Shown: positions 45,501 to 52,700 of the stretch, in pieces | Numbering within the stretch: the stretch's first letter is position 1 | Layout of the letters: each line of letters starts with the position of its first letter | DNA from: Dipteris shenzhenensis | Taxonomy: Eukaryota; Polypodiophyta; Polypodiopsida; Gleicheniales | Direction: 5' to 3' (one strand) | Assembly: GCA_047967505.1 (NCBI GenBank) | Contig: CM106538.1 | DNA: 64,000 nt | The notes under the pieces: model-generated | Database searches by the model: none | What the model saw: only the letters and a program-made list of their open reading frames with translations | Told to the model about the DNA's origin: nothing | Program-made: the position numbers and the translations under genes

Positions 45501-47823
45501 TTTGGGGCACTTTGAAAAGCTATCCCCGAGGGGATTGCGTCGAGGAAGGTCTTGTCCTCCAAGCTCTGAGGCCAGGTTGAATAGGCTTCTCCATCTTGCT
45601 TTCCTTGCGTCGGGGAAGCGGCCCACTCTCTGTTTTTCTGCACTCGTGGAGTCCAGTGCGTCGTCGACGCTTTTGACGAGCCTTGGCGTTGGACTTCTTG
45701 TGCTCAACTTTAGTCCAAGTCCCTCCCAAGGGCTCCACCTAGGGAGTCTGCGATTCCATCTTGTCAGTGCTCGCAGCGAGTCACAGCCCCACTCACACCC
45801 CTCCAGCAATTGCGAGCCAGTTGCCCCATGTGTTTGTAGCGTAAACATTGCCCATGCACTGCCTTAATTCCCCACCATCAGGAGTCTCGAGGAAGATCTC
45901 CTTTGAAAGGGTCTCTGGGTGCACAACTATCAAACTGAGCTGGGGGACACCACTGTCCATAGTTACGCTGAAACGCCGAAACGGCGCAATTTAGGTCGGA
46001 AACGGCGTTTCCCCTGTGCGAGACCCCCCGAAATGCGAAACATGGCCGAAACGCAAAATGCGAAACGCGGCCCGAAATGCCGAAACGGCGTTCTAGACCA
46101 GAAATGTGCCGTTTCCAATGCCGTTTCGGGCGTGACCTAAAAAACAGGGATAGAATAACAAAAAACGCCGCGCGCCTACTTCTCTTCGTCGTGTTTTTCT
46201 GCTCGCCTGCTTGCTACTCTCCCCCAGGATTTCTTGGCGTGCCTGGTTCTCTCCCAGCCCTACGAGTGGCTGCTCTGACACTAGGACATTTGGGCTTTGA
46301 AAGCTGAATTACCATTTATGAATCATGATTGGTTTCTTAAATATCATGAATCATGAATCATTTTTCCATTTTGTAACTTGTTATAGGATTTATAAATTAA
46401 CCCATCTTGCGTAATTGAAATTTGCATTGTGTGATTGGTTGAACAATGAAACTTGAATCTTCAAAGTTACAATCAATATTAATGGTACTAGGTAGAGCTA
46501 TAGCTTATTGTGCACTTTTTTTGAAGGTAGAGCACTCTAAATGTGTGTATGCATTACTCTAAATCCCCTTTTGTAAATCCCCTTGATGACATGGCATTTC
46601 CCGTTTCACCCCTTCTCAAAAATCCCAAAATGTTTCCGTTTCCGTTTCCATTTCCCGTTTCCGTTTCCCCGTTTCCCGTAACTCTGCCGCCGTCAGCCAC
46701 CAACTGATGTAGCTGTCAGGGGAGAGCCTCCAGCACCGTGCCAAAAGCTCTGCCTATGGAGTGGACAACCAAATGTTACTCCTTTGGACGCCTCGGGAAG
46801 CGGAGCGTCACCAGGAAGCGGGGGACGTGGTGGGTCGCCTCCGTATCCTCCACCGTGAAGCCGTGGTACCAAGGAATGAAGTAAACCAAATGTGGGCTTA
46901 GAGGGAGAGGGCTCTGCTCCACAATGGCTCGGGTGGTGTCGGGGGAGCTTAGCTGGAGAAGGAAGGCACCTCCCCCATATGTGGTAAACTCTTGGATATG
47001 GTCACCCTCTAATGCAAGGCTCGCCTGAATCCAATCGCGCACTTGTCGCCTCGTGGGTGTGAGTCCCACTTTCCTGCCCACCATCGCTCTGTCCTGTTGT
47101 ATTTGGATTGCTTTCTTCACCTGCAGCTTGTCTTCTAGGGAAAGACGGACCTTGACAAGTTGGGGAGTCAATGATGCTGCCATTTGAGCTCCTCTGGCCA
47201 GACCAAGGGTCACCGCCAAGGTACAATCCTCCGGAAAAAACAAATTTGAACTCCACGCTGCCAAGAGAATGAGAGAAGGTAGGGAAAATAATAGAAAGGG
47301 AATCCTTTGTGAAGCTGTCCAAAAGGGCCAGCTCCGGGGGGCTGCTGAAGTTGAACACCTTGCCTAGCAAAGAGCCCTACAAGCTAGGAGACGCACAAGG
47401 GGTGGCTCAAGAGCTGCACAAGGTACACCAACAACCAAGACGGCTTCGGAATAGTAGACACAAACTGAAGGGAGGCTTCCTGCTTCTACGACCAAGAAAC
47501 CCGTCCCAAGAAACGTTTCAAGGAATAAGGGTTCCTTGAAGAAGCTCCAACTGTCGCGTTGCAGCCCAAGCTTTGCCCACCCTAGGACAAAGTGCCGCAA
47601 GCAGTCTCAAGGTGGTGTGACCTGCGACGGAGCTGAAGGCTGGCTGCTCAAGGCTGACTAGAACCTGGGTTACTAGAGCTAGCCAAACAACCACGTGGGG
47701 AGCACCCGGCTACTCACAAAGCAATAAAGCTGCTACTCAAACAGAAGTGCCCGAAGATGGCGGACCAGTGAAGCTCCATGGGCAGGTCCAAAGCTTCAGC
47801 AGCCTGTTAGAAACATGGTAAAT

Positions 47824-47869
<46 letters not shown>

Positions 47870-49717
47870 AAGAAGAAGAAGAAGAAGAAGAAGAAGAAGA
47901 AGAATATATTATCGTCCTCTGAAGACCAAAAATCGGCCTATGGGACCTGAGCAATACAAAATCCTCGTACACAAAGACTCCTCCCTTGGAGAGGAGGGTA
48001 TTAAGAGAAACTAGCTTTATGTCTTAGGTGAGTTCCTGTGCTTGAAAAGCTTATAGACAAACGTTCCTAAAGCTGGGGGTGACCCGCTATGTAGCATATC
48101 AGCCAGTTTGTTATGTCCCTCGAGATGAGAGCTAAATGCTTTTCGGATGTGAGTATAGTAAGGGCATATCATTACCATGTGTTCTTCAGTTTCTGCCATT
48201 CCCTGGTCACATAATTGGCATATTCTGCTCTCTTTTGGCATATCTTTCCATCCTCCTATTTCAATCTGCAGCTGATGTGATCGGGTGCAAAGTGAGGCCA
48301 AAGCTCTTCGCTTATGTATTGCCATAGGTGTGCAAATGTACTTCTGCGTGGCTGTTTCTCTTCCTGTATAAGTAGCCCAATATTCGGGGTTGATAAATTT
48401 ACGGTAGTACTCAAACTTATCTCTGTTTTCAGCTGTTTGCCATTTCCTGTGTAGTGCATTCAGCAGGTCATGATGAAAGGCATCCTCATCTACCTCCTCT
48501 GGAGAGTAGTCCAAGTACCTCTCTACCTCCCATTTTTGGAACCATTTTTTTAAATCTAGTGCCCATCCAGATGCCAAAATCTTACCCTTATTCGTCAAGT
48601 ACATTAAGAGGAAATAATGCTCAAATGAAGACATGAAGAAGGCTTTCATTCATTCATCAAGTACATCAAGACAAATGAAGTACACACCTTATATAAGCTA
48701 CTCACTCACACACTAGCACCTAGTGCATATGGGATAAGTCCCATGATGACATGTGGCACTCACACAAGACTCACACACATAGACTAGTACTAGATCACCT
48801 AGTACTATACACCAACACACTCTTTGACTATGATATCTCCAACACCCCCCTTCAAAGCAAAGAGTGTGAGACCCAACACGCAAAGAGTAGACCGATCCCC
48901 CCTCCACCACAATATTGCAAAGAGTAAGTCCGACTATCCAACACCTCCCATGTGATAGTGACTTCTCAGTCAACTTGCGACCGGCAAGGGCAAACCATCA
49001 CTCGTCATCCCCCCTTACTTTGAACTGGGTAATCAATACCATCAACCAAAGTAAAAGACAATTATTTAAGGGGAACAACCTAGGGTAGAGTACCTCTTAT
49101 TGACTCCAAATACATTCAATTTAGAGGGACAACTCAAGGCTGAGAATCTTTATTTGACTCAACACAAACATACATAGCATAGGGGCCTAGAAAGCCCAAC
49201 CCTGGTCAAATGGATCCTTGTCGTCAAGAGAGAGGCCATGAACCTCTGCTGTAGCTACATGTATCTCCTGCGGGGGCTCTTCAGGTTCAGCTTCGTCTTC
49301 AGTTAGAAGATTGGTATGATGCTTCTCTTGTTCGTGTGCTTTCTTCTTGAAGCAATGGGCTTCAATGTGTCCTTTCCTCTTGCAAAACCTGCAAATAATG
49401 TTCTTGTTGGTCTTCCATTTGCTTGTGGAAGCAAAGGCATGATCAATAGGAGAGGCAAGAGCGGCTTCCTTATTGGGACGATCCCTCTCAATGAGGATGG
49501 ACACCATATCATTAAACGTGGTAGTGGCAAGACGAAGGATCTCAAGAGTGTGCTCACAGCGAGAAATGCCATGCATACTCTTCATAAGGACGGCCATCTT
49601 ATCTTCATCATCAAGGACACTTTTCAAACTTGAGAGTTGTTGAACAAGAGATTGAAACTGGGCTAGATGATCAATCAACTCATCACTCTCTTCCATTTTC
49701 AGATTATAAAATTTGAG

Positions 49718-49771
<54 letters not shown>

Positions 49772-52700
49772 AGGGTGTGAGGAAATAATGCTCAAATGAG
49801 GACATGAAGAAGCTTTCATTCATTCATCAAGGACATCAAGACAAATGAAGTACACGCCTTATATAGGCTAGTCACTCACACACTAGCGCCTAGTGCATAT
49901 GGGATAAGTCCCATGATGACACATGGCACTCACACAAGACACACACATAGACTAGTACTAGATCACCTAGTACTATACACCAACACACTCTTTGACTATG
50001 ATATCTCCAACAGAGCCGTCAAGAACACTTTCTAGCAGTGAAGGTGTCTTTTGCTTGGCCGCCTTTGTCGGTCGACATTTGCTTCACCACCCTGTGCTTG
50101 AGAAGAGTTTGCTTAGCGTCGAGGTCGCCACAGCGCCACCACGTTTGTAGTTGCTCGTCGCTCATCCTTGCCAGTTTGTCCCACCTTCAAGAGCTGCCCC
50201 GAGTGCTACCACCATTGAGGGAGCTCACTTTAAGCATTTGCTACTATACTAAAGACCTGGTTATGCACATGCACACGGACAGTGATGACGGAAAGTCAGC
50301 TCTGAGGTAACGATAATTATGTGCGACAACATGAGTTACTAGAACATTGACTCGGGCAGTTATTTGCTATGACAGATTTGGGCCAGCTGCATTACTATCT
50401 TGGCATTCAGTTTGCTCACATTGAGGGGGTCTTATGATGAGTCAGTCCAAATACATTGGATAGCTCCGATTGCAAACAAGTTTCTACACTCAGTTGAGTT
50501 TGGTTTCCGTTTCTTCATGGATGATGCTGTTGAGCTCTTTTATGCCACTCTCCATCAGTAAACTGTTGGATGCGTGATAGGTCTGTCCCACACACGGCCA
50601 AGTCTTCAGTATTTTATTTCCCAGTTGAGCAAATCAATGCTTAGTATAAGCACTCAGCATCAGCACGCTATGAAGCGTGTCTTCTGATACTTCAAGGCAC
50701 TCAAGGTTTGGGCCTTCTCTGTGGCCACCATTCTTCACTTACTTTGCATGCTTTTACAGATAGTGCTATTTCACTAGAGTGTCACATAGTGGCAATGATT
50801 TTATTACAGATAGTGCTATTACACTAGTGTCACACAGTGGCAACGGTTTTATGCTTGTAGTTTCATGCATTTCTTGGTTCAGCAAAAAGCATCCTACAGT
50901 TGCTAATCCCAACACTGAAGCCATGGTGGAATGTAATTGGCTACATAAACTACTTGCAGATCTTGATGTTGGTTAGACATCTCCCACCACTATCTACTGT
51001 GATAGTCAAATTGCTTTAGCCATTATACGAATTTATTTTTTATGTGCACACTAAGCACATTGAGGTTCATTATCACTATGTGAGAGACAACTGTTAGTCG
51101 GGGGTATTCACATATCTTATGTTCCAACACAAGACAATGTGGCATGTATCTTCACCAAGACGGTTCCATGATCCATGTTTGAAGCTTTTCAGCATGCTTT
51201 ACACTTGATTACATTTGTCATGCAATTTTGCCATCCTTCTACTTCCATAGGTTGCTATATCCTTTTGGATAAACATGTACAACCATGGCATTACTATATA
51301 CTATGGTCTACACCCACCGTCGGGTGCTAGTGGGGATGTCATAGACTCATAGTAGCTAGTCCCTGCTATGTGTGATGGAGTTAATGGTTTCAACCTTATG
51401 AACGAATATCATGAGATTGAAACTGCACACTGTGTTGTTTTAAAGGATGAGTTTGGGCCTGTTCTTGGATTCATCTAGATATATGCTTCTGCAGTATAAG
51501 CGGATGTGCAAATTTCACCTTGTGAAGTTTTCATCCATGTTGCAGCCTGTTGATGTTGCGATAAATTCTTTCTATCTTAAGTGGTGCATTGCCCTATTAG
51601 TTGGATGTTAGATGCTCCTTTGGGAGAGACTAAAATGAAATTGTATAGTCATCACAAGCACTTGTAGCTTGATTGAAGAGGATGTGGACATCTTTTTGAT
51701 TAGCCTTCTCCTTTAGTGCTAGCCTTTGTCACGGTTGAGTCTGCCCTTCACGTCGGGATTCAAGGTCCAGTCATGTTAAATCTCTTAACGGCAAGCTGAA
51801 AAATGCTTGAAAGTTTAACCCCCTTGAAAAGGTATACTTGAAGGACGTTTTGTAAAGAGAAGAATGCTATTACTTTAAGCAAGATTTTGTTAAGGAATCT
51901 TGTGGGCAAGATCCATGGGTACTTCTTTGCAAGCCCTTTAAAAGAAGAATCCATTGTGCTTGTAAGCTTAGAGATTGGATTTCATAGTGTAAAGATCAAG
52001 ATTTTCCCAAGGATGAAGTAAGCCAGCTTGTCTTTGGCATTCCTCCCTATCCATTTGGCAGTGGCTTGTATCTTTGATTAATGAAGGTCAACTTTGGCTA
52101 AACTAAATGCCCAATACAAGGAGAATAATGACACTTAAAGAGTTATATCTTTCACATTTATAAACATGAATTTTACACAAGCTCCTTGTTAGGGTTAGAG
52201 TTTGACGCTATGCCATATATCTATGGGGCAATTTACACCAGTCTTAAGAAGGACCGATTTATCTAATATTTCTAAGAGGATAGATCTAGGTCTACTTTAC
52301 TATTTTGTTGGTATTAAGATCTGGTCAAGATAGTATTATCATGACCTAGTCTAAGTATCCATGGGAAGTTTTTCAAAGGTTTAGCATGATAGATGACAAG
52401 CCTATTAGTATGTCTATATTAAAGGGATCAAAGTTAAATAACAGCCTTATTAGTACTCCTTTGAAAAAGATCCAAAGTTTGTCGTTTAGACCAATGGAAA
52501 TGTGATTGCGTTTGTAGGGTAACTTTGCTATAACTGGCATAGTTCATGTTAAGGGTTCAAAAATAGATGGAAAATAGTGCGCTGTAGCCTACCTGCTAAG
52601 TTTCTTAACATAACAGAACGGTAGATGGGAAAGGGCCCTTATTCCAGTCAAGCATTCACAATTCCACACTCTGCAGATAGCATGGGCAGGCTTGTAAGAG

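Larger units (their letters stand above)
42523..47370 (-). mobile_element. LINE-C: degraded full-length-like LINE (DUF4283-type ORF1, ORF2)
   Basis: Minus-strand order: a DUF4283-like ORF1 (47264-46776 and on past a later insertion to about 45400), an endonuclease-like region with only faint motifs (about 45050-44000), an ORF2 C-terminal region (about 43850-42573) and an A-rich tail (minus strand of 42523-42545). There are many frameshifts and stops, so this is an old copy. A 723-bp foldback element interrupts ORF1 at 45961-46683. I could not see an RT YXDD motif in an open frame; its absence or decay is not resolved. Confidence 0.6.
48605..50012 (-). mobile_element. gagLTR-3: small gag-only LTR retrotransposon
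   Basis: Direct LTRs of about 237 bp (48605-48844 and 49776-50012), both ending GATATCTCCAACA, flank a 0.93-kb interior. A polypurine tract (minus strand GAAGGGGGG, 48845-48853) abuts the left LTR, so transcription is on the minus strand. The interior encodes only the C-terminal half of a Copia-type Gag. A (GA)n run sits where PBS and the gag N-terminus should be, and no tRNA-iMet PBS is seen. No target duplication was found. Confidence 0.8.
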
